A stretch of 64,000 bases of DNA. Source: Ficedula albicollis. Its lineage: Eukaryota; Chordata; Aves; Passeriformes; Muscicapidae. The notes beneath the pieces were generated by a model that saw only the letters and a list, made by a program, of their open reading frames with translations, was not told where the DNA came from and did no database searches. Positions 1-13,288 of this stretch are shown piece by piece; position 1 is the first letter of the stretch; the number at the start of each line of letters is the position of its first letter. The position numbers and the translations under genes were made by a program. The stretch is from the NCBI RefSeq assembly GCF_000247815.1, contig NC_021674.1, positions 29,762,901 to 29,826,900 on the forward strand, written 5' to 3'.

Positions 1-172
1 TCATAAAGTAAGACAAAGTTTCTGGTTCTCAAAAAGGCTGACTAAGGAAACTAAGCACTTATGATGCAACGTGTGTGATTCACAAGTAATCATAAAGTAA
101 GACAAAGTTTCTGGTTGTCAAAAAGGCTGTCTAAGGAAACTAAGCACTTACGATGCAACGTGTGTGATTCAC
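1..172. repeat. Tandem duplication, unit 89 bp
   Basis: The first 89 bases recur at 90-172 with three visible substitutions. The second copy loses the last few bases of the unit. The window edge may cut the first copy. No coding content. Confidence 0.9.
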
Positions 173-3100
173 TTTCTTTTTAGTATCCCTTGAACCCACA
201 GGCTAAAATATACTTCAAATTTATTTGAAAATCAGTAGCAGAGAGGTATCAACACCTCTTCAGTGGAAAAAGCAGGGAGAATTCAGCTGTTCTGCTAGAG
301 TGTTTATTAGCTGGGTTTTTTTCCTGTGCTCTCTAAAATTATAAGCCATTTTTAATATTTCTATGAAAAAGATCAATAGCCAAAAGCAAAAGTCTAAAGG
401 AATATAGTAAGTTAAGGAGAATATTCAGTGATATCTCCCTGAATGCTCGGTCAGCCTTCAGGAGTTTGCAATCCAATGACTTCCTGTGCCAGAAGTAATT
501 TCTGTGCATTAAAAGCCATCTATGGATTTCTCTTTCATGAATTTGCCCCCATGGGCACATCTGCAGGAAGGCAAGCTCCATTAGTTCTACTATTCTCAGG
601 AGAGTCAATCTTTCATTTTCTGCCATCATTGTTACTATGTCAAAGGTTGTTTCTAGATAGTATAATAAAACATTTTTTACTTTAGGAAAACAAAAGCCAA
701 TATCCTTATCTCTAACCACTATGACTCTTCCCTTTTAAGGGTGGCATCAGTAGTTCTTCCTACGAGTAATGAACTTGACATTTTTTTCTTAGTGTTATTT
801 ATTCAAGTGGCTTTGATTTGCATGAATATTCAGTGGTCCCCATTGGGCTGGCTTCAACAGGTGGGTGGGCCCAATGGTTAATGGTGTTGTCTGGGTGTTT
901 GATAACAAGATTTAACAAAGAAATGCTTAGAGACTTATTGCTTAAGGGGCTTGGAGACCTCAGCAAGCATGCAAAGTGCCTCAGTAGCAGGAACAGAAAG
1001 CATCTGTCACGCTGTAAGCTCAGGGCTCACTCTTTGCCAATGAGTGATGGTTATGTGGCACTTTCCTCTGACAGCAGTGCAGGTCACCCTGCCATTCAGG
1101 GCAAATGCTGTGGCCTGTCTGCAGAGCCTCAAGACACATCCTGGCAGCTGCATCACTACTTGGGGAAAGTTAACAGTGAGCCCTGGGGTGCTGAGTTGTT
1201 ACAAGTCACTGCAAAGCTGGCATGGGTGCTCACGGCTGCTCAGCCTCTTGATTCTAAACCAGACAGAACAGAAGTGGTGCAAAGATGTGAAATTAAACCA
1301 ATGACTTGGTTACTGCTGCATGCTTCTCACATGATGGCTTTTGCAGGTTCTTTGTTTCCTGTTTCTGCATGAAGGTTTTTGCATTTCTTTGGGCCAATTG
1401 TGCCACAAGTTCTTGCAGTCCTCTCTGGTTCTTATGTGTTACTGGTTTTAAAAATTTGATGTTGAGGGTAATATTGTCAACTGCTGAGCTTGTATCAGCA
1501 GGACATCAGTCAGGAGAATGAACAACAAACTTGTGCATGTTGGAGTTTTTCAAGTATCCCTGATCCAGTTGATAACAAATTTATCCAAGAACTGGACTGT
1601 TGCTGTTCCTGCAGGTATATATTTGTTCAAGACTAACTAAGAACTGCAGAGATCGCAGTTTACGGGAGGAAATTTTGAGGAAAATATCAAGCTTTTTATT
1701 TCAAATTTAACTACTTGTTTTGGAGGGGAAAAAGATTGGCCATCTGTATAATTTTCCAGTGTCTTGACTTACATTGGCAGTTATTTTATGTTCATGCACA
1801 GTGATTCCTGTCTAGGCCATAGTCTGCAGAGTTTCTTAGAGTACCTAAACTGAAGGTCAGGTGTTGTCAGGCTGCACCCCATACAACCTGACAAACCCCA
1901 ATGCACGCACCAAACTTGGAAGAAGAACCATCAGTGGGGGAATTACACACAATTGTTCAAAATAAATCCTTCTGGAGGCTTCCTGAAGCAAACGTTTTTT
2001 TTTGGGTTTTTTTTTTTTTTTGGTGGGTGGTGGGGGGATAGTTGCACGGAGAAGGGAAGCAGGGTTTGGGTCTTTTATGTCACTAATGCTATATACAAAA
2101 TCTTTTTTTTGAGATGCTCCATTCATGTTACAGCGACAATTCACAGAAGGAAGTAAAATGCAATGCAATATGTGTGGTCCTTAGCCCTTCGCAGAGCACA
2201 GGCTCTCTGCTCTGTCTCATAATTTAAAATTTAATAGATTATAATGTGACTCTGAGGGGTTTAAGTTGCCTTCAGTTATGAGTAAATCAAGATATTTCTG
2301 AGAATGCACTATCAAACAGTGTTTATTGCTTAAAAAAATCTGCTGATCTCTGAGCTGCTCCTTGGTCTTAGTGTGAGAATTAGTAGCTCTAGAGAAAAGA
2401 CATAATGATCCTTGTAGTTAAGCTGCTGCTTGGGACCCTGAAAGCAGTGTTTAATTCGCATCCTTGTATAATATATAAATAATAGAAATTATGTAGAGCA
2501 TGTTATATCAGTAAAATGGGACAGAGCTTCCTTACTTTGCAGGCTTGATTTGCCAGTTAGGTTGGGGGATCTATAAACTCTAACTTTTTGTAAAACCAAA
2601 AACTGATCAAAATCTGAGTGTGGTTCCTTTTATTATCAGTGGTGAAAGCCTTATCAATAATCTTTTTTGTTGGGATAGGGATAGTATTATTTAGTATCTG
2701 AATGTCTTTTTCAGAGATGATGAATTTTATGTATTCTTGGTTATATTTGCATTCAAAGATAATCAGCTGTTGAGTGTGAAATGTTTAGTGTCCATGCTGT
2801 GAATAGTGTTGTTTTGGACAGAACTGCCATTAATTTTTGGCATGGGGAGGTATAGTCAGGTATGGGCACTGTTAAGCCACCGATATCTACTTTTGGCATA
2901 ACTGTACACTTTGGCTAGTGACTTCTAAGCCTTTCCCAGGAGGACTGAACAGAATCAGGCAAAATGCTGATCTGATGTGTCCATTCACATTTGTAGTCCC
3001 AGTGTGGGGACATATTGGCCAACCTGAGTAGTCTCTGTCTCCTCTAACATACCAGGTACTCTCCTCCCCAGTCCAGGGGGGGTCCCCTGCAAGAGATATT

Positions 3101-3522
3101 TACATATGCATGTATACTTGCTGCTCTGGACTTCTGCCATTGGAATATCCCATCTGGAAACATTTCATTTTTCTAATGAGTATGTCATAAGGCAGCTTAA
3201 ATTATGGTCTGTCTAGGCCTTCTCTAGTTAGATCTTACCCTCCAAGCTCTTCCACATTTATCTATATAATCTACCATGTGCATGTGCAACTTTCTTTTAT
3301 CGCTGTAGATGCCCTTTTCTTAGAAGCAGTATGCTGGGTTTTGGCTTTTCTGACCTTGCAGCTCGTTGGTCTCTAAGGCACAAGATATCCCCTGCTAAAA
3401 GGGAAACAGCAGAATCAGAAGTGATTGTAATTTGGGATTTTATCAGCCAGAAGTGGAAATGCCAGTCATATGAACTTGCCTCAAAGGAGTTTGTGGGATC
3501 TCATGTTACTGTCTCTTTGCAG
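173..3522. other. 5' flank or first intron of KCNK17; no exon found
   Basis: No stretch encodes the expected TM1 exon (hydrophobic helix followed by an N-F-T-C-L-D-like cap sequence). The longest open frame (818-1372, +) has no recognisable domain or splice context. There are a T-rich and GT-rich low-complexity patch at 1994-2038 and a short T run at 2102-2110. If the unseen first exon lies upstream of the window, this is intron 1 sequence. Confidence 0.5.
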
Positions 3523-3637
3523 GGTATCATCCAAGCCTACAAGAGTGGCATAACCCTCCAGGGAAACACCACTAGCCTGGGCAGGTGGGACTACAGTGGG
3601 TCTTTCTTCTTCTCCATCTCTGCAATAACAACCATTG
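3523..3637 (+). CDS. KCNK17: KCNK17 (TALK-2 K2P potassium channel), first exon visible: outer loop and first pore helix
   Basis: KCNK17 encodes TALK-2, a two-pore-domain background potassium channel of the plasma membrane that dimerises, carries leak K+ current and opens at alkaline external pH. This exon encodes 38 residues plus one base of a split glycine codon. It begins GIIQAYKSG, matching the DVVQAYKNG region of human TALK-2, then has an N-glycosylation sequon (NTTS), GRWDYSGSFFFS and the first pore helix ending AITTI-G. It follows an AG acceptor (3521-3522) and is followed by GTAAGA at 3638. It resembles KCNK17 more than KCNK16 (GRW, SFFFS) or KCNK5. The open frame runs upstream into intron, but that stretch has no channel similarity. 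The start phase is inferred as 0. The upstream exon with the initiator Met and TM1 is not seen in the window, so this is not a complete gene. Confidence 0.93.
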
Positions 3638-6600
3638 GTAAGAGTTCCCTATTTATGGGGCCACCTCATAGGTGGGGAAAGAGTAGGAATGAGGACCTGT
3701 ACTCAGATGCTGCCCCAGCATTCTATGGTTCCCTGGGGCTTGCAGTAGGCAAGTAGGAAAGCGCCCATGAGCCCAGCCCTGGGAGAGCTTTGTCAGTGCC
3801 AGTGCAGTAATGATCTCTAACTGATCAGACACAGGGCTGATTAGCTCAGGGCATATTACTACTAAGTCATATGGCTTCTGGGCCTGAACTTCATAGTGCT
3901 GCACTGCCTGGGCTTTCCCAAGTCTTGTGCACTCTGAGAGGTCTGAGGTGAATTGGACATTGAAATGGGCTTTTCCTATCACAAGGACAGGAATGATTTG
4001 GAAAATTTTTAGTACTGGCTATTGCATCTTCAGGGAGTATATTTATGAATTATTCCTTCTTAATACTGCCTGTATTAGATGAGGACCTGCTTGTTCAAGT
4101 GAAAGTTAAACATCACAAATTCAGTTTACTCAGGTTTCAGCAAACGGGTAATGCGAAGCCATGAAGAAATGATGGAAATAAGTAGGGGGAGAGAAAACGG
4201 AAAAAATAAAATGTACTAGGTACAGAGCTAGTTAAGACAGACGATGTTAATTATTGCCAGTTTGTGTCCCCTGTCCCCAAAACCATTAATAATTTGCCCT
4301 GATGTCTTTTTCTTATGGTGTGACCCAGTATTAAAAAAAAAACATGGAGGGGAGAGTATGTGGAGAGATGGTTGTTGATTATCAAAAAATCCCTCACGAG
4401 AGTCTTGATTTGTCTGGTCTCTTCAATTTTAACTATATTTTTAAATCAAGATTTTTCTTTTTGTACCCAAATGGAGCCTTTTGATTTCTGATTGTTTTTG
4501 AAGATACATTGGCTCCAGAACACTAAGTCCCCAAGCATGAGCACAAAGAAAGAGTCTGTGGGTTTTCTGTGGGGATGGAGGCGAGTGGGTGGTGGTGTGT
4601 CATCTTCCTGTGACTCAGTGCATCTTTCTGCCCTGCTCTTCTGCACATGCATTGCTCCAGTCGGGAATTCACTTTCGGCGTGTTGCACTGCCAGGCAAGG
4701 GTTGGACCAGATGATGGCAGTGGAGGCTCATCAGACAGGGTTACACAGGCTGTGGGCTTCCAGCAGAGCCCCGTCAGTTCCTTCCAGCCTCTGGCTGCTC
4801 AGAGCAGCTTTGCTTGCCTCAGTAGTGAGTCCTGATGAGTTTCTAAGCCATCAGAATGACTTTCACCACGGCCAACTTAAATTAATGATATTCAGGAAGA
4901 ATCAAATTTATCATGCTAAAATATTAAAATATAAGGGGATGTTGTGATGTTGGCAGAGATCTAGACTAAGCGTTTGTGCTCTTCTGCTGAGTAGCTGCTA
5001 AGCTACTCTTCCCACCCCCCGCCCCCACCCTCCTCTTTTTTCTTTAAGTAAACTCCTAGCCCTGATCGCTACAGAGGAGGAGAACAGGACAGGCATGACA
5101 CAACTGCATTGATAACAGAGGCAATTGAAAGTTGAAAAGAACCAGCTCTTACAGATATTTATCTCCTAATTTTAAGGCTGATGGTATGAGTCTAGAGACT
5201 TGTTTGTGATTTTTCAATTGGGGATTTGAGAATGCCATACAAGCCACTTCTATGCAGAAAACTTCAGATGACTGGACCCTACATTGTGCTTTTTTTGAGT
5301 TAAATTGTTAGTTGCATACTGATTAGTGTCATAACACTGTTGATAAGAAAATGTTGTAGAAGAGAAAACTACAAATAGTTCCACAGAGCCTCACCCTGAG
5401 TCTGTTATCATAATCTCTCTTTATGCAAATTCTTGAGATAGTGAGGGGCTCAGCATCACTGAGGACACCATGGCTTGACTGGGAAGGAAAATTGATGATG
5501 TCAAGTAGAGAGACAAGCTCCTTTCCAAAGAACTCAATAAAGTTCAAAGGGATGAGTCACAATAGGAAACTTCATGTATAAGGTATGGCCATGAGCTAAA
5601 TGACAATTGAGAAGGCTTCTTGAGGATTTGTAGAGGTTTTAGTGTTCTTAGGAAGGGTTTATCTCAGGCTGTGATTATAGAATCAATGAAAGCAGGTCCA
5701 GCTGCACAAGATTAGCCTTTAGGAGTTAAAACCAAAGGCATTCTGGCAAATGAGTTCAGGAAGGGTAGAGTTAAGATGATAATGCCGAAGAAAGATTCTC
5801 AAGAATTTAGGGGTACTATAGAAAAATTTTGAAGAATATGGATCGTCTCTATTCCATGTTTTCCAGCTGCTGCAAGTCCTTTGGCCTGTTTGTCTCTTCC
5901 ACATTTTTTTCTTTGCAATTAATGCTATCCATGCCTTGCTGGCCTCTCATGCAAAATAACATCTTTGTGACTCTTGGCTTGGTGTTCTCAAACAGCACTG
6001 CCAAAACCACTATCACTTTTACCTTCATCACTTTCCTTTGGGATGCTCTTTCTGTTCAGCCAGCTTCTGTGTTCTACTTTAGGTGCTTTAACCCCCCTCA
6101 GAAGGCTAGGTCCATTTCTCAAGTCCTTACCAGAACACTTTCTCACTGGGATACAGGAAGGGATGTTAACTGCTTTCCCCATTAACATCAGCTGAGGGGC
6201 ACTAGCTTCTTTCCCCACTGACAAGGTTTAAATCCCCATGTCTCCTGTTGCAGCACCTTCTGCACTGTATCCTTCTCCCATGAGAGCCTCATCTCTTTTC
6301 ACTACTAGTGATTAAAAGCAACCTGTGAACTTTGCTTAAAAACAAAGCGAATTCTAACCTGCAGGTTGGACATAGTTGGTGCCTCAGTCACAGATGTTTA
6401 AAGAACAGATATGTAAGAACTAAAATTTCTTGTTTAAAGAAGTCCCCCAAAGCCTATGTAGTTTTTGGCCAATCTCAAAATTTGAATGGAACTGCATTTA
6501 TAACTTTTGGCATGGGCACCCCTGGCCACCTGCTGATTCCTGCTCCTCACTGTTAGGCTTCTGTGCTTTCCTTGTTGCTGTCTTTGATATATTGTATTAC

Positions 6601-7782
6601 GCCAGATTTTAGATGTTTTCTCCTTTTCTGCAGATTTTTCTTTTCTTAAGTGCCTTGAAGGGTCATCTTCAGAGTTCCTGTAGAGCTGCTGTACTAAACA
6701 TGATTAAAGAAAGAGAAGCTAACTTTCTGCTGGTTTTATCTCTGAGACTTCTCTATCCCTTGCCGACAGAGTCTCTCCTTTCTGTGTTTACTCTCCTCCT
6801 ACTTAGTTTGGACTAACAGGACAGAGGTCAAAGCAAGTTCAGAGCGGAGCACAAGATCAAAGTTCCTAAAGTCAAACGACCACAGGGTGGTGTAATTTCA
6901 GAGAAGGTGCTAGGGAAGGGCTCTTTCTGTAGTCAGTGATGAGGCTGACTCTTCTGTGCAAGCCTGAGAGTACAAGGAGTATTGTCCTTTCTAGCCTGAA
7001 CATCCCACTTAATATTGGATACCATTGCCTAGTGCTGTATTACCATTCTCTGGTGGCACAGCCACCAGAATTCAGTTGTGTGAATTTCAAGGGCCCTTTT
7101 TTAAATATAAAATGGGGCAAGTAAACTATCTCACTGTAAAGAAAAGAAGGGACGTATCTTCTTCCTGTTCTTTCCTTCTCTGATTAGCACAGTATGTAGC
7201 TCCTAAAAGCAATATCCCAGCGTGCTGGGAGATAACAACAGAGGCATGGATCAGGCTATTCAGGGAGTGATGGCATTAACCACATTGTTACAGACATTTA
7301 GTAGTTGCCACAGAGGATTCCAGTTCAGGGAATAAAACAGTAGCACGTTCAGAGCTGTGAAGTCCTGGTAGGGTAAATCTTTGGGCCAGCAAGAGTTTTG
7401 TGAAGACTGAGCCTCTGCAGTGCTGCCCAGTGTCTGGTGGAGCTCCTGAAAAATGGTCAGGTTCCTGCCCATTGCTGGCTGACAATCTATTGGGAAATTC
7501 AGTTAAACTAGCTTAATGTCTCAAAGGAGTTAAAATGCAGAATAACAGCTTGGGACCACTTTCATATCTGAATCCTCTGTGAACCTCAGGAACCCCCTGT
7601 GTAGGGGAGTTCTCTGCCGAAAAGCTGCCCTGTGACAAATGGCAAAGCTTCTCTGCAGGGTTGGCCAAGTAGGATGTGGCACAGTGGTCCATGGGAGGTC
7701 ACTGGTGGGCTTGGGGACAGCCACTCATAGCAGCATCCTCTGAGCTATCTCCTGAGCACTGGAAATGTGGTCTGCTTTCCTG

Positions 7783-7898
7783 ACTTCATGCCTTCTCACT
7801 CAGCTGAGACTAAGCCCACCGTACAGCTTTCAGTGTATGCACTTCATGCCTTCTCACTCAGCTGAGACTAAGACCACTGTACAGCTTTCAGTGTTTGT
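7783..7898. repeat. Tandem duplication, unit 58 bp
   Basis: Two adjacent copies (7783-7840 and 7841-7898), both beginning ACTTCATGCC, differ at a handful of positions. Intronic in KCNK17. Confidence 0.9.
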
Positions 7899-8489
7899 AC
7901 AGTATGACTCAAAGACTGCAGTACTCATCTAAAACTTTTTTTTTCACTCACTGAAGGAATGTGCAACCAAATTTTGCTCCCATCTTGAACTCCAGAGGGC
8001 TAAAACTGTTAATAACTTTCCTGATTCAACCTACCAGGGTCCCAGTGAGCTTCGCCATCTAAGACACAGTTCCTGAGATTCTGCTGCCACTATCTTTAAA
8101 ATCAAATTCTTCAAATTTTTGGTTTGTCCTAATCATAAAATTGAGAAGCCAATGCAAACAGTGTGGCTGCTTGGGCTTGTGTCCTGTTTCTGCCCTAAAT
8201 GTATAGACTCCATGCCTGTAGCATCCTCCCTGGATGGATGAATTGGGAATAACTGTGACTCCACATGCCAAGTGTCCTTAGGTGTGTCCAGCTGATAAGT
8301 GTTCTTGAACTTAGGGCAGACTTGGTGGGTATAATGTGAAATCTCACAAGAAGGTTGAGAAGCCAGGCATGTTAATGTTTTACATAGTCATGGAGACATT
8401 TGAAGTATGTGGGAGGATAGAAACCTCTGACTTGCTGATCCTCAGGTGAGTGTAGGTGGTACCAAATGACCTTTGAAAATCCTAATGCT

Positions 8490-8690
8490 TGTAAGATCAT
8501 AGGATAATTCAGGCTTCCTGCTACCTCAGGAGGTCTGTAGTGCAACTGTCTGCTTAAAGCAGTCAGCTCTGAGCTCAAAGCAGACTGTAGCACTGCAACT
8601 GTCTGCTTAAAGCAGTCAGCTCTGAGCTCAAAGCAGGCTGTGAGCACTCTGTCAGGGTCACTCTCCAGCTAAGCTGGGACCATCCTCACT
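8490..8690 (-). mobile_element. CR1 LINE 3' remnant
   Basis: Read on the + strand, the segment starts GATCATAGGATAATTCAGG and continues through CTCAGGAGGTCTGTAGTGC and CTTAAAGCAGTCAGCTCTGAG. This is the reverse complement of the usual avian CR1 3' tail. The element is old and truncated. Part of it (8542-8635) is duplicated in tandem. The boundary after about 8640 is uncertain. Confidence 0.6.
8542..8640. repeat. Tandem duplication inside the CR1 remnant, unit 53 bp
   Basis: GCAACTGTCTGCTTAAAGCA starts at 8542 and again at 8595. The two copies are nearly identical although the surrounding CR1 sequence is degraded, so the duplication is much younger than the insertion. Confidence 0.9.
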
Positions 8691-9230
8691 TTTCAGGAAC
8701 CAGACAAACATTTCCATGAGGCTGTGTGAGTGATCAGTAGGTGTGTTTGTGGCTTTTTCCACTTTGAATTGTACAAAGTCTTTTCCATCTAGAGTGAATT
8801 TACATATTTTTTTTCAACAAAACATGTGAACTTTTCATGAAAATAACCTTTTGTTTCTCCTGGATTGAAACATCCAGATCACTTGTACAGACCACAAGAA
8901 AAGGAAAAGTTTTAGAGGAAGAGCTAGTGGTGGGAGGAGCTGGATGGCTTAAGGACTTAATTTCTAGCACCTGGGAAAATAGGAATGTGGCTCACTGAAC
9001 ATCACCCCAACTTCCAAGCAGAGAGGTTTTTGAGTATTTAAATGTGTAATACAAAATAAAGTAATTCTGTGCAGTAATTCAGTGAACTGCACAGTGGATA
9101 CCTGGCCCTCAGGCTTATATGAATTACTGGTTTTCAAAGCAAAATACTGTCAACAAGAGCAATCTGTAAATTTGGGATTAGACCATGTCTGTAGGAAGTG
9201 ATGGCTTGTATGCCTTCAGGTAGGAGAAAA

Positions 9231-9371
9231 AAATTAAATAAAACAAGAAGAATTCCTTCTCTAACTAGCTCTATCAGTGGTTTTAGCACTCAAACACATA
9301 AAAAAATTAAATAAAACAAGAAGAATTCCTTTTCTAACTAGCTCTATCAGTGGTTTTAGCATTCAAACATA
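9231..9371. repeat. Tandem duplication, unit 73 bp
   Basis: Two copies (9231-9303 and 9304-9371), starting AAATTAAATAAAACAAGAAG, with only a few substitutions. Intronic. Confidence 0.9.
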
Positions 9372-10020
9372 TTTTGGGAGATTTGGTTTTATGCTAACTC
9401 TGGGATTTTTTCTGCCGATGAGTTTTTTTGGTAAATTTTCAGATGTTTTTCAGCCTATGATAGACACTTTTTGTTCTAAGCACTTTTTGATGAAAATGCT
9501 TTTATATCTGGGCAGTGAGAACAAACCTCTCATTGTGGGTAGCAGGAAGTTGTAGCTGCCTCAGTTAACAGAGGGCACTGCAAGTAATGTCTTGTGAATG
9601 AAAAGATCTTTTACTAAGAAGTCTCATCTCCTCAACAAGTCTACAGAGCTTCTGAATGCCTTATAGGCAGGAATATTATAAGAAAGCAGGGAAAAAATCC
9701 TGAATTACTTAATAAATGTAACAGAAACACATGAATTAAAGCACATGGTTATGTGTGTTTAGAAATAAAACCACTCTTGTTTTGTTTCCTCCAAAGAAGC
9801 TTAACTTGCATTACACCTTATTCAAAACAAGAGGAGCTAAACATGCACTTAATCCAGCTGCTTCAGTGGAAGCACTTAACTTTGTCTCTGCAGATTTTAG
9901 TGATAATTTCTCAGTTTCTCTTTACACTGCCAGTTGTGTCACATCCCTCACAAGCTGGCTGCTGGGATGCCTCCTGGTTTGTGTCTGAGCAGTTTTAGTT
10001 TCTGACTGTCATTCAGATCT

Positions 10021-10142
10021 TCTGATATATAGCTCACAATGGTTTAAGACACCAAATAATACTGAAGAGGGAAAGTCTTTCTTCTGATATATAGCTCACA
10101 ATGGTTTAAGATACCAAATAATACTGAAGAAGGAAAGTCTCA
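10021..10142. repeat. Tandem duplication, unit 62 bp
   Basis: TCTGATATATAGCTCACAAT begins at 10021 and again at 10083; the copies differ at two or three positions. Intronic. Confidence 0.9.
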
Positions 10143-11008
10143 TTTTCCCATTCCTGCTTGATTTTTATAACAGTTGAGGTTTATATACAATTAGGTTGGC
10201 ACCGCTTTGTCTAGTGTAAAGACAAGTGGATGTAACCAGACAGGAGTAAATTTCTGGCCATTTTGCATAATCTAAAGTCTCCTATGCTATTTGATTATAC
10301 TTTGTATACTGTATAAATAGCTGGTGGGACATGGCTTTTTGGCATGTGTATGGATAGCAACTGTGTACCAAGTCTTCAAAAATTGTCTCGTGCTGCTGAG
10401 TCCAAGGCAAAAGGGAGCCAGAGAAATCAAATGCAAAGCAGATCTGTTGTTTGGAGGGCTGGGTTGACTGTGCACATTAGACCTTCCTCTGTCACTCAAT
10501 TTGCCATTCTAAAATAAATGTAATATTCAAGTTAAGTGTAGGTGCTCTCCTATCCAGCACTGTGTGGCATCCCAAAAAATTCTGACGGCTTCTGTGCTTC
10601 ACACACTGACCAGAGACCATGGACCTTTCTTCTTTTATGTTTTTCTGCAGAGAAACTTAGAAATTTATGGTTAAAAGAGCTGCCCAAGACATTGCACAGT
10701 CTTTTAAAACTTGTTGTAGAAGGAAAAGAAAGGGAAAGGATTGGCAGAAAACCACCTTGGGAATAACTGGCCATAAATGTGTGTCGTTTCCAGCCTACAG
10801 TAAATGCCTCCCAGCACTTTCTCCTGGGCCAGGTCAGGCCACAAAACACCCTAATCCCATAAGAGAAAAATTGGAAATAATCCACTGAAATGTCACAGCC
10901 AGTGTGAAATGCATCACACCAGACACATCTTTCTATAATTCACTTAGAAGGGATTATCTACCAGATGTACTTGCCTCCATGTCTCATTTACCACACCTGT
11001 TAGTCTAG

Positions 11009-11107
11009 AAATGGTGAAAGATGTCAGAAATTAGCAATCACTGGGGAAAAGTGATTAAAAATGGTGAAAGATGTCAGAAATTAGCAATCAATGGGAAAAG
11101 TGATTAG
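11009..11107. repeat. Tandem duplication, unit 50 bp
   Basis: ATGGTGAAAGATGTCAGAAA begins at 11011 and at 11061. The second copy lacks one G and has one substitution. Intronic. Confidence 0.9.
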
Positions 11108-12713
11108 CATTAACATTCCAAAGCTGCTCACAAGCAAAGAAGGAGTAGCACTGGCATGAAGTCTTAATTTAGCCCCTTCTGTTTGACTGTGTTTCAAAAC
11201 ATCTAGTTACATCACAGCATCCCATTCCTTCTGGGGGATGCTCTCCCTGTTCCAAGGGACAGGCTCCTGGAGCTCCATTGGAGCTATATAGTGTGCCTAA
11301 AATTATTGAAGTGAATGTCTTCCATATAATTAAATTTGGGATTTGTGACGGTACATACTTAGGAATAGTTTGCCCCCAGACCTTTTTCTGGGTGTAGTTT
11401 GCTGACATGCATGCACAACTAACTGCAGAGTTATCCGTGGTGAGAGATTTTTTTGTTAGCAAAAGCTTGGCATAGACTGTGTAGATATCCCCAGCTCACA
11501 GCTGCACACATTTCTATGTTGTGGGATGGTGGCTCGTTGCAGCTGGCGTGTGACTGGTTAGTGAAGAAATGAGACTCTCCAGTTAACCACAGATGTTTGC
11601 ACTCTCACTTATCCGGGATACAGAGCCCAGCCCAGGGGCCTCTCCCTGCTGGGCACTGCTCACTCGCCCTGAGGCTGCAGCACCCAAAAGCGAAGGCAGC
11701 AGTGGAGGGAGCGCCTCTGTGCTCGCTGTGCCAGTGGCTGGGCGGTGCTGGGAGGGGATAACGTTATTTGTGCTAAAAAGATAATCTCCTGTGTGGGCAT
11801 ACACCAATCTCTAATGAGCAGAGGTGATTTTGGAATGTAGTCAAGGCCATAGGTCTCTGACTGGCTAAGGCACTGTTGAAATGCTTGTGGCGTGCTAGTT
11901 CTTCTAGTCTTTGAAAGCATCCTGTGAAATATTCCCTAGTTAAATTTGACTTTCTTGTGGTAGAAAACACTGGAAATTAAAAGTGTAAGTCTTCAAATGT
12001 ATGGGACATTTTAAAAACAAAGTGTGGGAAATGAAGACAAGTGATTTTGAATCACTGGGGATACAAGCAAGGCTGTGATTGCAAGGCAGGACCTTTTATT
12101 AGATCACTTCCTATGACTAGAAGAAAGAGGCAGATTTTTAAACACCTTTTTTTTTTCTTTAGGTCTGAAATTGAAGTATTTTACACAGTTTAAATATAAT
12201 TTCACTGGGTATATTGACTTTAGACAATAATTTTGACAATTTATGGTACTTGTGGTGCAAAAGATTATATGGAGAGGCAGTGTTAAGTTCACTAGTCCTG
12301 TGGGACAAAGGTAGAAGAGGGTGGTTGTTATAATTAAAACACTATTGTTGTGATTCAGAGACCATCTGACAGCCATGCAGGATCATTTACCAGTAAAGCC
12401 CATGCCAACAATGCTTACAAAAATTGAACCAAACGGAAGGTTTGCATTTACGTCAGATCCTAGCCAGGGCAGTGGGTAGAGGAGAGGAAATACACTGGTA
12501 AATGGAAAAGGAACTAAGCAAAATTGGCAGGGAAAGAAATGTTTTCTAGCCCATAATAGGATATGACAAACAATGGATGTAATTTAGTTATTTATAACAA
12601 AGGTCCTTTTGGAGCAGTACTAACTTCTGTAGATGATTGAGATTCATCTCTTCAGGGGGAAGGGGTAAGCAGAGAATATTTTAGATTTAATGCTTCATTC
12701 CTCTCCTCTCTAG

Positions 12714-12880
12714 GCTATGGGAACCTGAGCCCCAGCACTGCAGTTGGTCGGATCTTCTGCATCGTGTTTGCACTTTTTGGGATCCCCTTGAACCTTGTAC
12801 TCCTGAATGAAATTGGGCAGCTGATGCTGCTTGGGGTTCAGCATTGTGCCCGCCGCCTAGAGGAGGTGTTGCACTGGCAG
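12714..12880 (+). CDS. KCNK17: KCNK17 exon: first selectivity filter, TM2 and cytoplasmic linker
   Basis: This exon is flanked by CTCTCTAG (acceptor ending at 12713) and GTAAGC (donor at 12881). Its first two bases complete the glycine split from the previous exon and restore the filter TTIGYGN. LSPSTAVGRIFCIVFALFGIPLNLV follows, which is TM2 with the family's GIPLN signature. It ends in the cytoplasmic linker ARRLEEVLHWQ. Length is 2 + 165 bases, ending on a whole codon (phase 0). The 9.1-kb intron before it is the largest of the gene. Residue identity to human TALK-2 is highest at GYGNLSP and GIPLNLV. Confidence 0.95.
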
Positions 12881-13288
12881 GTAAGCAGTATGGACAGGCA
12901 TATCTCAAAGAAAAAAAAGACAAGAGGGCATTTTCTGGTATTTGAGATCCTATGACTAACAAGGATAGCCTAGCTGACTATTTGACCAAAAAGGCAATAA
13001 TACTCAGGAATAACTGGAAGCAAATAAATTTAGTTTATGACAGCCCTATGAGGTGTTAGATAAGGTTGTTTATTAATTGAGGGAAATTCTGTGATGAATG
13101 ACTTCCCCTATAGCAAGAGAAATGATAAAGCATGTGAGCAATGCACAGTCCTAGATTATCTGGTCTGTTTATCATCGGCTTTAGTTAGAATTGCATGTAT
13201 AAGTTACATGGAAACCTTTGTGGAACAGGCTTTAAACTGGCATAAATTTAGGACTTATGAAGGTGATGCCCAGTTTGTGTTGTCTTGG

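Larger units (their letters stand above)
3638..12713. other. KCNK17 intron of 9.1 kb
   Basis: AT-rich intron between the exons for the first pore helix and the first filter. It holds a CR1 remnant near 8.5 kb and five short tandem duplications (7783, 8542, 9231, 10021, 11009). A GC-richer patch at about 11610-11760 has a few CpGs but is too small for a CpG island. Open frames here are short and unrecognised. Confidence 0.85.

Noticed and set aside
818..1372. 184-codon open frame, the longest outside simple repeats
   Set aside because: No domain, no splice context, and no similarity to the expected KCNK17 first exon; likely chance.
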